NCBI RefSeq assembly: GCF_019145475.1
Contig: NZ_JAHTKI010000008.1
Location: forward strand, 124,001 to 188,000
Origin: Pseudomonas botevensis
GTDB taxonomy: Bacteria; Pseudomonadota; Gammaproteobacteria; Pseudomonadales; Pseudomonadaceae
Length of the DNA stretch: 64,000 nucleotides
Reading direction: 5' to 3'
The notes below the pieces were generated by a model. That model searched no databases, was not told the origin of the DNA, and saw only the letters and a list, made by a program, of their open reading frames with translations. Shown here in pieces: positions 42,807 through 51,036 of the stretch (its first letter is position 1; each line of letters opens with the position of its first letter). A program made the position numbers and the translations under genes.

Positions 42807-43349
42807 TCATTCCTCGGCGCTATGCACCACCACCAGCAACTGCGCCTGAACCTCCCCCACCGAGCGGAGCCGATGCGGCTTCTGCGCATTGAAATGCAAC
42901 GCATCGCCCCGCTCCAGCAGCACCCGCTCGTTCATGAAATCCACTTCGACCCGGCCTTCGTGGACGAACAGGAATTCCTCGCCCAGATGCTCCTTGAAGG
43001 TCTTGTCGGTGAACTCGCTCGGCGGGTAGATGATGAACGGCAACAGGCTGCGCTCGCTGACCTGATGCGCCAGCACCGCATAACCGGGGCTCTGATCGTT
43101 GGCCGCCAGTGACTGGCGCTCGTGGCTGCGCACCAGGCTGTAGCTGTCGAGGCTGACGTTGTCTTCGGAGAACAGTTCCTCGACTTTCACGTTCAGCGCT
43201 TTCGCCAGTTTCAGCGCGGCGGCAATCGACGGGGTGTTCAGACCGCGCTCGACTTTCGACAGATAACTCTTGGTCATGCCGGATTTTTCCGCCAGTGCCT
43301 CAAGGGTAACGCCAAGTTTTTTTCTCAATAATTTCAAACGGATAGACAT
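42807..43349 (-). CDS. XRE-cupin transcriptional regulator
   Basis: A 180-residue regulator with an N-terminal helix-turn-helix (LRKKLGVTLEALAEKSGMTKSYLSKVERGLNTPSIAAALKLAKAL, residues 8-52) and a C-terminal cupin domain (about 105-178: GEEFLFVHEGRVEVDFMNERVLLERGDALHFNAQKPHRLRSVG) that probably senses a small molecule. It is divergent from the class II aldolase and DHDPS-type genes. A palindrome TGACACTTTGTGTCA in the gap is the likely operator. Confidence 0.93.
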   Translation of the reverse strand: MSIRLKLLRKKLGVTLEALAEKSGMTKSYLSKVERGLNTPSIAAALKLAKALNVKVEELFSEDNVSLDSYSLVRSHERQSLAANDQSPGYAVLAHQVSERSLLPFIIYPPSEFTDKTFKEHLGEEFLFVHEGRVEVDFMNERVLLERGDALHFNAQKPHRLRSVGEVQAQLLVVVHSAEE

Positions 43350-43395
43350 GCGCAGCGGTTATTCCATCAAGGAAGCGACGATTCGTGCTTGCCAA

Positions 43396-43429
43396 TGACA
43401 CTTTGTGTCATATAGCCTCTTTAGTGTCA
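43396..43429. promoter_or_regulatory. Probable operator of the XRE-cupin regulator
   Basis: A perfect dyad TGACAC-TTT-GTGTCA (43396-43410) is followed by another half-site GTGTCA (43424-43429), 19 bases from the previous half-site start. It lies 47 bases from the regulator start and about 80 from the aldolase start, well placed to control both. Confidence 0.6.
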
Positions 43430-43509
43430 TTTGCGTACACCGAGAACCTTGCGAGCAACGGTGCAACGGCAAATCCGACGTCCATTGAACGATCCAAAGG
43501 ACAACCGAT

Positions 43510-44292
43510 ATGGCCAAGACATTAGCACTACCCAAAGAGCAACTGGTCAAGCAGGCGCTGACCCAGATGCAAAACACCCTGGCGGATAATACGTGGACAG
43601 ACCGGCAAAAGCTGGCCCTGACCTGCCGGATCCTGTTCGAGAACGGTCACGACTCGGGCCTGGCCGGGCAAATCACCGCACGCGGCCCGCAGCCGGGCAC
43701 CTACTACACCCAGCAACTGGGCCTGGGTTTCGATGAAATCACCGCGAGCAATCTGCTGCTGGTCAACGAAGACCTCGACGTGCTCGAAGGCCATGGCATG
43801 GCCAATCCGGCGAATCGTTTCCACAGTTGGGTATACCGCGCCCGGCCGGACGTGAACTGCATCATCCACACCCACCCGACCCATGTCGCCGCCCTGTCGA
43901 TGCTGGAAGTGCCGTTGCAGATTTCCCACATGGACCTGTGTCCGCTGTACGAAGACTGCGCGTTTCTCGAAGGCTGGCCGGGGGTGCCGGTGGGCAACGA
44001 AGAAGGTGAACTGATTGCCGGGGCGCTGGGCGACAAACGGGCGATCCTGCTCTCGCACCACGGCCAGTTGTCGACCGGGGCGAGCATCGAGGAAGCCTGT
44101 GTCATCGCGCAACTGATCGAGCGCGCAGCCAAATTGCAATTGCTGGCGATGGCCGCCGGGACGATCAAGCCGATCATTCCCGAACTGGGACGCGAAGCCC
44201 ATGACTGGGTGTCCAAACCCAAGCGCCACGCCGCCGCGTTCAACTACTACGCTCGGCAGAACCTGCGCCAACACGCCGATTGCCTGAACTGA
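43510..44292 (+). CDS. Class II aldolase/adducin family protein
   Basis: A 260-residue metal-dependent aldolase-family protein. The zinc ligands are in IIHTHPTHVAALSML (His-x-His motif, near residues 119-124) with a further His in ILLSHHGQLSTGASIEEAC; ITARGPQPGTYYTQQLGLGFDEITASNLLLVN matches the substrate side. It could be an aldolase, epimerase or decarboxylase on a sugar-acid-like compound. It is the first gene of a two-gene unit with a DHDPS-family enzyme, divergent from an XRE-cupin regulator. Confidence 0.9.
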   Translation: MAKTLALPKEQLVKQALTQMQNTLADNTWTDRQKLALTCRILFENGHDSGLAGQITARGPQPGTYYTQQLGLGFDEITASNLLLVNEDLDVLEGHGMANPANRFHSWVYRARPDVNCIIHTHPTHVAALSMLEVPLQISHMDLCPLYEDCAFLEGWPGVPVGNEEGELIAGALGDKRAILLSHHGQLSTGASIEEACVIAQLIERAAKLQLLAMAAGTIKPIIPELGREAHDWVSKPKRHAAAFNYYARQNLRQHADCLN

Positions 44293-44317
44293 AACCCTTT
44301 TTCACGGAGACACGTCC

Positions 44318-45199
44318 ATGTCCAACATTCACGGCATCATCGGCTACACCATCACCCCGTTCGGCGCCAACGGCGAAGGCCTCGACCTGCCCGCCCTCGG
44401 CCGCTCCATCGACCGCCTGATCGAAAGCGGCGTCCACGCCATCGCCCCGCTGGGCAGCACCGGCGAAGGCGCGTACCTGAGCGACGCCGAGTGGGATCAG
44501 GTCGCCGAATTCAGCATCAGGCATGTCGCCCGACGCGTACCGACCGTGGTCAGCGTATCCGACCTGACCACCGCCAAAGCCGTGCGTCGCGCGCGCTTCG
44601 CCGAAGCCCACGGCGCCGACGTGGTGATGGTGCTGCCGGCGTCCTACTGGAAACTCAGCGAAGCGGAAATCCTCGCCCATTACCGCGCCATCGGCGACAG
44701 CATCGGCGTGCCGATCATGCTCTACAACAACCCGGCCACCAGTGGCACCGACATGTCGGTCGAACTGATTCTGCGCATCGTCAACAGCGTGGAAAACGTG
44801 ACCATGGTCAAGGAAAGCACCGGCGACATCCAGCGCATGCACAAGCTGCAATTGCTCGGTGATGGGCAGATTCCGTTCTACAACGGCTGCAATCCGCTGG
44901 CGCTGGAAGCCTTCGCTGCCGGGGCCAAAGGCTGGTGTACGGCGGCGCCGAACCTGATCCCGCAACTCAATCTGGATCTGTACGAAGCCACATTGGCCGG
45001 TGACCTGGGCAAGGCGCGGGAGCTGTTCTACCGCCAGTTGCCGCTGCTGGACTTCATCCTCAAGGGTGGATTGCCGGCGACGATCAAGGCCGGTTTGCGG
45101 GCAACCGGCCTGGAAGCGGGCGACCCGCGCCTGCCGGTGTTCCCGCTGAGCGAGGCCGGGCGCAGTCAACTGCAAGAATTGCTCACCGCCCTGCGCTGA
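44318..45199 (+). CDS. Dihydrodipicolinate synthase/N-acetylneuraminate lyase family protein
   Basis: A 293-residue class I aldolase of the DapA/NanA superfamily. The Schiff-base lysine is Lys165 (MVKESTGD) and the proton-relay tyrosine is Tyr136 (LYNNPATSG); PLGSTGEGAYLSDAEW carries the substrate-carboxylate loop. It is probably not the biosynthetic DapA, since it is paired with a class II aldolase under an XRE-cupin regulator, suggesting degradation of a sugar acid or 2-keto acid. It starts 25 bases after the aldolase gene with a GGAG site. Confidence 0.9.
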   Translation: MSNIHGIIGYTITPFGANGEGLDLPALGRSIDRLIESGVHAIAPLGSTGEGAYLSDAEWDQVAEFSIRHVARRVPTVVSVSDLTTAKAVRRARFAEAHGADVVMVLPASYWKLSEAEILAHYRAIGDSIGVPIMLYNNPATSGTDMSVELILRIVNSVENVTMVKESTGDIQRMHKLQLLGDGQIPFYNGCNPLALEAFAAGAKGWCTAAPNLIPQLNLDLYEATLAGDLGKARELFYRQLPLLDFILKGGLPATIKAGLRATGLEAGDPRLPVFPLSEAGRSQLQELLTALR

Positions 45200-45202
45200 A
45201 AC

Positions 45203-45297
45203 CTGTGGGAGCGGGCGTGCTCGCGAAGAGGAAGTGTCCGGCGACGGCGACGTTGCCTGACACACCGTTTTCGCGAGCAAGCCCACTCCCACATTGG
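45203..45297. repeat. REP doublet (REPIN-like)
   Basis: GTGGGAGCGGGCGTGCTCGCG at the left and, about 40 bases further, TCGCGAGCAAGCCCACTCCC in inverted orientation. This is the classic two-REP arrangement of fluorescent pseudomonads and lies between convergent genes. Confidence 0.85.
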
Positions 45298-45336
45298 ACT
45301 GTGTTGCATGCCCGAGACTGTTGTTCCCACACAGGA

Positions 45337-45681
45337 TCAGAGCACAGGCAAAGTCTTGTCCTTGATGGTCTTCGTCGGCCCGTTGGCCTTGACGCTGGCG
45401 ATGCCTTTGTCACAGGCCGAGTCGGAAGAATAGGACTCGCTGCCGCCGATGATCTGGTGGTTGGCGGCCTTGAGGTTGAAGTACGGATGGCCGTCCTTCG
45501 TCAGTTTTTTCTCGTAGCGCTCATCCAGCGGACTGTTGGCCTGCACCGAGGCAATGCCGTTTTCGGCGGCGCTGCGGGTGGTGTACAACTCGCTGGTCAG
45601 AATGGTTTCGGCATTCGCCGCTTTCAGCACGAACCTGAACTGGCCGTTGCTGCTTTTGCTCAATTCATACCATCCGGACAT
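45337..45681 (-). CDS. yegP: YegP-like protein with two DUF1508 repeats
   Basis: A 114-residue soluble protein made of two tandem DUF1508 (UPF0339) repeats: WYELSKSSNGQFRFVLKAANAETILTSELYTTRSAAENGIASVQ and YEKKLTKDGHPYFNLKAANHQIIGGSESYSSDSACDKGIASVK. The fold is a small alpha/beta repeat; function is unknown. The ATG at 45681 has an AAGGAG site; the longer frame is not used. It lies 22 bases after the leftward PfpI-type gene and may be co-transcribed. Confidence 0.92.
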   Translation of the reverse strand: MSGWYELSKSSNGQFRFVLKAANAETILTSELYTTRSAAENGIASVQANSPLDERYEKKLTKDGHPYFNLKAANHQIIGGSESYSSDSACDKGIASVKANGPTKTIKDKTLPVL

Positions 45682-45703
45682 GCTGCTTCTCCTTATCGAC
45701 GGG

Positions 45704-46285
45704 TCAAAGGGTAATTTTAGTGCCCAGCAGGCCAAGGAACCCCGCCAGCCAGTTCGGGTGCGCCGGCCAGGCCGGAGCGGTGGCCAGGTTGCCCTGGACA
45801 TGGCCGTCGGTCACCGGGATGTCGATGTACGTCCCGCCGGCCAGGCGTACTTCCGGGGCACAGGCCGGATAGGCGCTGCACTCACGACCTTCGAGAATCC
45901 CCGCCGCCGCCAGCAGTTGCGCACCGTGACAAACGGCGGCAATCGGTTTGCCGGCCTGGTCGAAGGCGCGCACCAGTTCCAGGACTTTTTCGTTCAGCCG
46001 CAAGTATTCCGGCGCACGACCGCCCGGCACCAGCAGCGCGTCGTAATCCGCCGCGTTGACCTTGGCGAAATCGAAATTCAGGGCGAACAGGTGACCGGGT
46101 TTTTCGCTGTAGGTCTGGTCGCCTTCAAAGTCGTGGATCGCCGTGCGCACTGTCTTGCCGGCGGCCTTGTCCGGACACACGGCGTGGACGATGTGCCCGA
46201 CCATCTGCAAGGCCTGGAACGGCACCATCACTTCGTAGTCTTCGACGTAATCGCCGACCAGCATCAGGATCTTCTTCGCGGCCAT
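45704..46285 (-). CDS. DJ-1/PfpI-family protein
   Basis: A 193-residue protein of the DJ-1/PfpI superfamily (class I glutamine amidotransferase-like fold). The nucleophile elbow is [14 protein letters not shown] with the reactive Cys, and [20 protein letters not shown] provides the nearby Glu. Relatives include PfpI-type proteases, chaperones and glyoxalase III-like enzymes; this length and the AVCHGAQ form do not decide between them. The ATG at 46285 is chosen at the start of the first beta strand. Confidence 0.9.
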   Translation of the reverse strand: MAAKKILMLVGDYVEDYEVMVPFQALQMVGHIVHAVCPDKAAGKTVRTAIHDFEGDQTYSEKPGHLFALNFDFAKVNAADYDALLVPGGRAPEYLRLNEKVLELVRAFDQAGKPIAAVCHGAQLLAAAGILEGRECSAYPACAPEVRLAGGTYIDIPVTDGHVQGNLATAPAWPAHPNWLAGFLGLLGTKITL

Positions 46286-46366
46286 GGGGCGGACTCCTCT
46301 GGGAAATGCGTTGGAGTATTCAAAGTAGTCGTTATCTGGCACGGCGGCTTTGAAAACGACGGAACT

Positions 46367-46396
46367 CCTGTGGGAACGGGCTTGCCCGCGAAGGCC
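46367..46396. repeat. Single REP sequence
   Basis: CTGTGGGAACGGGCTTGCCC followed by GCGAAGG matches the REP consensus; it sits in the divergent gap between the PfpI-type and EamA genes. Confidence 0.7.
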
Positions 46397-46504
46397 TGCG
46401 CAAACTGTACCGATCAGTCCGTGCCTAGCTGTAGCAGCGGCCCGGCTGCGGTTTGTGGCTAGATGAAGACACCTCCCTGCCACCTTCGATTTCTGGTTGC
46501 CATC

Positions 46505-47395
46505 ATGTCTTCACGCGAGAACACCGGCATGGCCCTCGGCCTGCTCGGGGTTGTGATTTTCAGCCTCACCCTGCCCTTCACCCGCATCGTGGTGCAGGAA
46601 CTGCACCCGCTGCTCAACGGCCTGGGCCGCGCGTTGTTCGCGGCGATTCCGGCGGCGTTGCTGTTGCTGTGGCGCCGCGAGAAATGGCCGACCTGGGCGC
46701 AAATCAAAGGCCTGAGCCTGGTGATCGCCGGGGTGATCCTCGGGTTTCCGGTGCTGTCAGCGTGGGCCATGCAGACGCTGCCGGCGTCTCACGGGGCGCT
46801 GGTCAACGGTTTGCAGCCGCTGTGCGTGGCGCTGTACGCCGCATGGCTGTCCCATGAACGTCCGTCGAAAGCCTTCTGGGCCTGCGCGGCGCTGGGCAGT
46901 GCGCTGGTGCTCGGTTATGCGCTGTACACCGGCGCCGGCAGCATTCAGGCCGGCGACTTGCTGATGCTCGGCGCGATCGCGGTGGGTGGCCTGGGTTACG
47001 CCGAAGGTGGCCGACTGGCCAAAGAGATGGGCGGCTGGCAGGTGATCTGCTGGGCGCTGGTGCTGTCGACGCCGCTGCTGATCGGCCCGGTGTGGTATCT
47101 GGCCGTGCAGCATCATGGCGCGGTGTCGGCCAAGACCTGGTGGGCCTTTGGCTACGTGGCGCTGTTCTCGCAGTTCATCGGATTTTTCGCCTGGTACGCC
47201 GGGCTGGCCATGGGTGGCATCGCCCGGGTCAGTCAGATCCAGTTGTTGCAGATCTTCTTCACCATCGCGTTTTCGGCGCTGTTCTTCGGTGAACATGTCG
47301 AGCCGATCACCTGGGTGTTTGCCTGCGGCGTGATTGCGACCGTCATGCTCGGTCGCAAGACCGCTGTGCGCCCCGCGCGCACCGCCACGGCCTGA
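46505..47395 (+). CDS. EamA-family (DMT) transporter
   Basis: A 296-residue, ten-span drug/metabolite transporter with the two EamA repeats ([37 protein letters not shown] and the second half from about residue 150). ATG 46505 ([13 protein letters not shown]) is preferred over an in-frame ATG 14 codons upstream; neither has a strong ribosome site. The gene ends one base before the convergent methyltransferase gene ends. The substrate is unknown. Confidence 0.9.
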   Translation: MSSRENTGMALGLLGVVIFSLTLPFTRIVVQELHPLLNGLGRALFAAIPAALLLLWRREKWPTWAQIKGLSLVIAGVILGFPVLSAWAMQTLPASHGALVNGLQPLCVALYAAWLSHERPSKAFWACAALGSALVLGYALYTGAGSIQAGDLLMLGAIAVGGLGYAEGGRLAKEMGGWQVICWALVLSTPLLIGPVWYLAVQHHGAVSAKTWWAFGYVALFSQFIGFFAWYAGLAMGGIARVSQIQLLQIFFTIAFSALFFGEHVEPITWVFACGVIATVMLGRKTAVRPARTATA

Positions 47396-48613
47396 TCAGG
47401 CCAGATAACCGTCCGCCCGCAGCAGGCTTTCCAGGCAGTGCTCGCTGATGTGGTAGAACTCCTTCAGCTCCTGGATTTTCACCAGCAACCGGGCCGGATC
47501 CACCGGCTCGGCGCGTTTGACGGCGAGGATCATCTTGTTCTTGTTGGTGTGTTCCAGGGAGATGAACTCGAACACCTTCGTCTCGTAACCACAGGCCTCG
47601 AGGAACAACGCGCGCAGGCTGTCGGTGACCATTTCCGCCTGTTGGCCCAGATGCAGACCGTATTGCAGCATCGGCTTGAGCAGCGCCGGGCTCTGGATCT
47701 GCAGGCGGATCTGCTTGTGGCAGCACGGCGAGCACATGATGATCGACGCACCGGAGCGGATGCCGGTGTGGATCGCGTAGTCGGTGGCGATGTCGCAGGC
47801 ATGCAGGGCGATCATCACTTCCAGTTCGCTCGGCGCCACGCTGCGCACATCACCACACTTGAACACCAGCCCCGGGTGTTCCAGCTTCTGCGCGGCGACG
47901 TTGCACAGGTTGACCATTTCTTCGCGCAACTCGACGCCGGTGACTTCGCCTTCGGCCTTCAGGGTATTGCGCAGGTAATCGTGGATGGCGAACGTCAGGT
48001 AACCCTTGCCCGAACCGAAATCCGCCACCCGCACCGGTTTGTCCAGGGCCAACGGTGACGAAGTCAGGGCGTGGCTGAACACTTCGATGAACTTGTTGAT
48101 CTGTTTCCACTTGCGCGACATCGCCGGAATCAATTCCTGCTGGGCGTTGGTCACGCCGAGGTCCTTGAGAAACGGCCGGCTCAGTTCGAGGAAGCGGTTT
48201 TTCTCGCGGTTATGCTCGGCGGATGGCGCTTCGCGCAATTGCTGGGGTTTGCTCTTGAACAGCGAACTCTTGCCCTTTTTGCTGTATTCGAGCTGGGCTT
48301 CGTCGCTCAGCGCCAGCAAATGGGCATTCTTGAACGCGGCCGGCAGCAGCGCGGCGATGCTTTCGACGCCTTCGGCCAGCGGCAGGTTCTTGGTGATGTC
48401 ACGGGTCTTGTAGCGATAAACGAAGGACAGGCAAGGCTGCGCCTTGACCGTCACCGGCTTGATGATGATCCGCTGCAGATCGGCTTCTTCGCCGACGTAC
48501 TTGGCCAGCACCAGTTTGATAAAGCCGTTCTGTTCGAGGCTGGTCTGCAGCAATTCGATGAACTGGGCGTGGTGATCTGGCGCGGGTTTAGCGGTGGGGG
48601 CGGTGACAGACAT
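47396..48613 (-). CDS. SAM-dependent methyltransferase (Trm13-like domain)
   Basis: A 405-residue protein with a C-terminal Rossmann methyltransferase domain of the Methyltransf_32/Trm13-like type (residues about 190-345). Motif I is VRVADFGSGKGYLTFAIHDYL, and GVELREEMV and ALHACDIATDYAI are the next SAM-contact motifs. MCSPCCHKQIRLQI carries a Cys-Cys-His characteristic of this family. The N-terminal half is a conserved helper region with RKWKQINKFIEVFSHAL. RNA is a likely substrate by family analogy, but the target is not known. Confidence 0.85.
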   Translation of the reverse strand: MSVTAPTAKPAPDHHAQFIELLQTSLEQNGFIKLVLAKYVGEEADLQRIIIKPVTVKAQPCLSFVYRYKTRDITKNLPLAEGVESIAALLPAAFKNAHLLALSDEAQLEYSKKGKSSLFKSKPQQLREAPSAEHNREKNRFLELSRPFLKDLGVTNAQQELIPAMSRKWKQINKFIEVFSHALTSSPLALDKPVRVADFGSGKGYLTFAIHDYLRNTLKAEGEVTGVELREEMVNLCNVAAQKLEHPGLVFKCGDVRSVAPSELEVMIALHACDIATDYAIHTGIRSGASIIMCSPCCHKQIRLQIQSPALLKPMLQYGLHLGQQAEMVTDSLRALFLEACGYETKVFEFISLEHTNKNKMILAVKRAEPVDPARLLVKIQELKEFYHISEHCLESLLRADGYLA

Positions 48614-48713
48614 GAAAAAAACAGCCTCGGGCGGGGCGAAACGGGAATGGCGGGTATTTTAGGGGGGATGGAGGTTTGGGACACGCAGTTATTTACTCAG
48701 TGGTCCTGAAAAG

Positions 48714-48740
48714 CGCCCCCTCACCCTCCGGGTGAGGGCA
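48714..48740. terminator. Short hairpin downstream of the TPM gene
   Basis: CCCTCACCC and GGGTGAGGG form a 9-bp stem with a very short loop between the leftward TPM gene and the leftward methyltransferase gene; without a T-run its termination strength is uncertain. Confidence 0.5.
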
Positions 48741-48748
48741 TTCAGAAA

Positions 48749-49366
48749 CTACCCCAGAACCACCAACCGATTCGGCAACTCGTTCCTCACCTGCGTCACC
48801 GGCACATGCACCCTGAGCAATTCACCGCACGCCTCGATACAGGTCACGAACCCCTCGAGCGTGCGCCCCTGGCGCACCTGTTCGGTAAACGCCGCGACAA
48901 TCGAATCCCAGCATTTGTTGTCCAGCCGTCCGGAAATCCCTTCGTCCACGAGGATTTCCACATAACGCTCGGCCTCGCAGACAAAAATCAGCATCCCGGT
49001 GCTGCCGACCGTGTGGTGCAGGTTCTGTTCGAGAAACTGCCGGCGCGCCAGGTTCGAGGCGCGCCAGTGCCGGACCCGGCGCGGCACCAGATGGGTGGTG
49101 ATCTTCGGCAGGCGAAACACCAGGCACAGCACGATGAACAGCCCCCACTGCACCAGCAACAGGCTGCGCAGGGTCAGCCACCCGGTCAGGTAGTGGACGA
49201 CGCCCGGCACCACCAGCGCCAGCAGGCTGGCCCATAGCAGCGGGATGTAGGCGTAGTCATCGGCGCGGGCCGCCAGCACCGTCACCAGTTCCGCGTCGGT
49301 ATCGCGCTCGACCCGGGCGATGGCCTCGGCGACCTTGCGCTGTTCGTGTTCAGTCAGTAATGCCAT
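48749..49366 (-). CDS. TPM-domain membrane protein
   Basis: A 205-residue protein with a TPM domain (residues about 4-45 and 110-185: LTEHEQRKVAEAIARVERDTDAELVTVLAARADDY ... TGMLIFVCEAERYVEILVDEGI) interrupted by two adjacent membrane spans (IPLLWASLLALVVPGVVHYL and LLLVQWGLFIVLCLVFRLP). TPM proteins are linked to membrane-protein quality control and thylakoid repair in other organisms. It is the last gene of the lemA-TPM-TPM leftward unit. Confidence 0.9.
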   Translation of the reverse strand: MALLTEHEQRKVAEAIARVERDTDAELVTVLAARADDYAYIPLLWASLLALVVPGVVHYLTGWLTLRSLLLVQWGLFIVLCLVFRLPKITTHLVPRRVRHWRASNLARRQFLEQNLHHTVGSTGMLIFVCEAERYVEILVDEGISGRLDNKCWDSIVAAFTEQVRQGRTLEGFVTCIEACGELLRVHVPVTQVRNELPNRLVVLG

Positions 49367-49399
49367 GTCGTGAAATGCCTGCTCGCTATTATTGTTATC

Positions 49400-50161
49400 T
49401 CACCAGCCGCCGGACGAACCGCCACCGCCGAAACTGCCTCCGCCGCCGCTGAAGCCCCCGCCTCCACCGCCGCCACCGAAACCTCCACCGCCGAATCCGC
49501 CTCCCGACCCACCGGAGCCGCCACGGCCGGCGGGAAGGATACCGAGCATCTGGCAGATAAAAACAGTCAGGATGAACAACATCACCAAAAACACGAACAA
49601 CGCCGGATGACGCGAGACGAAATCGTCCGTCGGATCGCCGGCCGATTCATACACCGTCGAGGGCTCGTCCAGCGGATTGCCGCCCAGCACCACCAGCATC
49701 GCCGCCACGCCGTCGCTGATGCCCTTGCTGAAATTGCCGCTCTTGAAGGCCGGCGTGATGACCTGATGGATGATCACCGAACTCTGCGCATCGGTGAGCC
49801 GATCCTCCAGCCCGTAACCGACTTCGATGCGCAGCTTGCGCTCGTCCCGGGCGACGATCAGCAGCGCGCCGTTGTTCTTGTCCTTCTGCCCGATGCCCCA
49901 GTGCCGACCGAGCTGGACGCCGTAATCCTCGATGCTGGTGCCTTGCAGGTCCGGCAACGTGACCACCACCAGTTGCTCGCCGGTCGCCTGCTCGTGGGCC
50001 TGCAACTGCTGGCTCAGTTGCGCGCGCACCGACGGATCGATCATCTGCGCCTGATCCACCACCCGCCCGGTCAGCGCCGGAAACGTCAACTCGGCCCGGG
50101 CGCTGACGGCGAACAGCCACAGCATCAGCACCAGGCCCATCTTCAACACACGCATGGGCAA
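49400..50161 (-). CDS. TPM-domain protein with Gly-rich C-terminus
   Basis: A 253-residue exported protein with a signal peptide (to about residue 23, ending SARA), a TPM domain (about 25-150: FPALTGRVVDQAQMIDPSVRAQLSQQLQAHEQATGEQLVVVTLPDLQG), one membrane span near residues 190-207 (ALFVFLVMLFILTVFICQML), and a low-complexity tail of Gly, Ser and Phe ending GGGGSSGGW. This YgcG-like layout is common next to LemA. It starts 7 bases after lemA ends. Confidence 0.92.
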   Translation of the reverse strand: MPMRVLKMGLVLMLWLFAVSARAELTFPALTGRVVDQAQMIDPSVRAQLSQQLQAHEQATGEQLVVVTLPDLQGTSIEDYGVQLGRHWGIGQKDKNNGALLIVARDERKLRIEVGYGLEDRLTDAQSSVIIHQVITPAFKSGNFSKGISDGVAAMLVVLGGNPLDEPSTVYESAGDPTDDFVSRHPALFVFLVMLFILTVFICQMLGILPAGRGGSGGSGGGFGGGGFGGGGGGGGFSGGGGSFGGGGSSGGW

Positions 50162-50168
50162 CCTCGGA

Positions 50169-50777
50169 TCAGAACTTCACTTCCGGAGCCTTGTCCGCGC
50201 CGGGGCTGGTGGCTTCGAAGGTCTCGCGAACCGGCAGATCGCTGTACATCACCTTGTGCCAGAGCAGGCCGGGAAAGGTACGAATCTCGGTGTTGTACTT
50301 CTGCACCGCGAGGATGAAGTCGCGCCGGGCCACGGCGATGCGGTTCTCGGTGCCTTCAAGTTGCGATTGCAGGGCGAGGAAGTTCTGGTTGGCCTTCAGA
50401 TCCGGATATTGCTCGGACACCACCATCAACCGGCTCAAGGCACCGGTCAACTGATCCTGGGCCTGTTGGAACTGCTTGAGCTTTTCCGGGTTGTCCAGGG
50501 TGCTGGCGTCGACCTGGATCGACGTCGCCTTGGCCCGCGCCTCGATCACGGCGGTCAGGGTCGCCTCTTCATGCTTGGCGTAGCCCTTGACCGTTTCCAC
50601 CAGATTCGGGATCAGGTCGGCACGCCGCTGGTACTGGTTCTGCACCTGGCCCCAGGCAGCCTTGGCCTGTTCGTCGAGGGTCGGAATGTTGTTGATGCCA
50701 CACGCGGTCAGCAAAGTGGCCAGTACCAGCAAAGTGGCGACCTGCAGGCGCGAGCGATAGGTTGGACTGACATTCAT
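50169..50777 (-). CDS. lemA: LemA-family lipoprotein
   Basis: A 202-residue LemA-family protein with a lipoprotein-like signal (LLVLATLLTAC, lipobox LTAC) and a helical periplasmic domain: IPTLDEQAKAAWGQVQNQYQRRADLIPNLVETVKGYAKHEEATL is the family core. It heads a three-gene leftward operon with two TPM-domain genes. This is the small LemA-family protein, not the unrelated GacS/LemA sensor kinase. ATG 50777 follows GGGAG. Confidence 0.93.
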   Translation of the reverse strand: MNVSPTYRSRLQVATLLVLATLLTACGINNIPTLDEQAKAAWGQVQNQYQRRADLIPNLVETVKGYAKHEEATLTAVIEARAKATSIQVDASTLDNPEKLKQFQQAQDQLTGALSRLMVVSEQYPDLKANQNFLALQSQLEGTENRIAVARRDFILAVQKYNTEIRTFPGLLWHKVMYSDLPVRETFEATSPGADKAPEVKF

Positions 50778-51036
50778 CGGACGGGTGCTCCCTTGCACAT
50801 TTCATGAAAAATGAATCGCGAAACATTCTCAGCCGGCTGTTGGGGCATAATCGCCCGCACCACTGGATTGCAGCGGGCCAATGGGCTAAAAAGAGGCCCT
50901 GCGCGATCACGTCGCCGAATCTGGCGGGGTTAATTCGGCTTTGCGTTTTGCATCAGCACCCGAACAACAATAGTCGCTCCCTAAATTTTGGCTGGCCGGC
51001 GTTGCACTGCCGTTTGCGCCCTCGAGAAAAATATTC

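Noticed and set aside
50169..50777. GacS/LemA global sensor kinase
   Set aside because: The name lemA is shared historically, but this 202-residue lipoprotein has no kinase domain.
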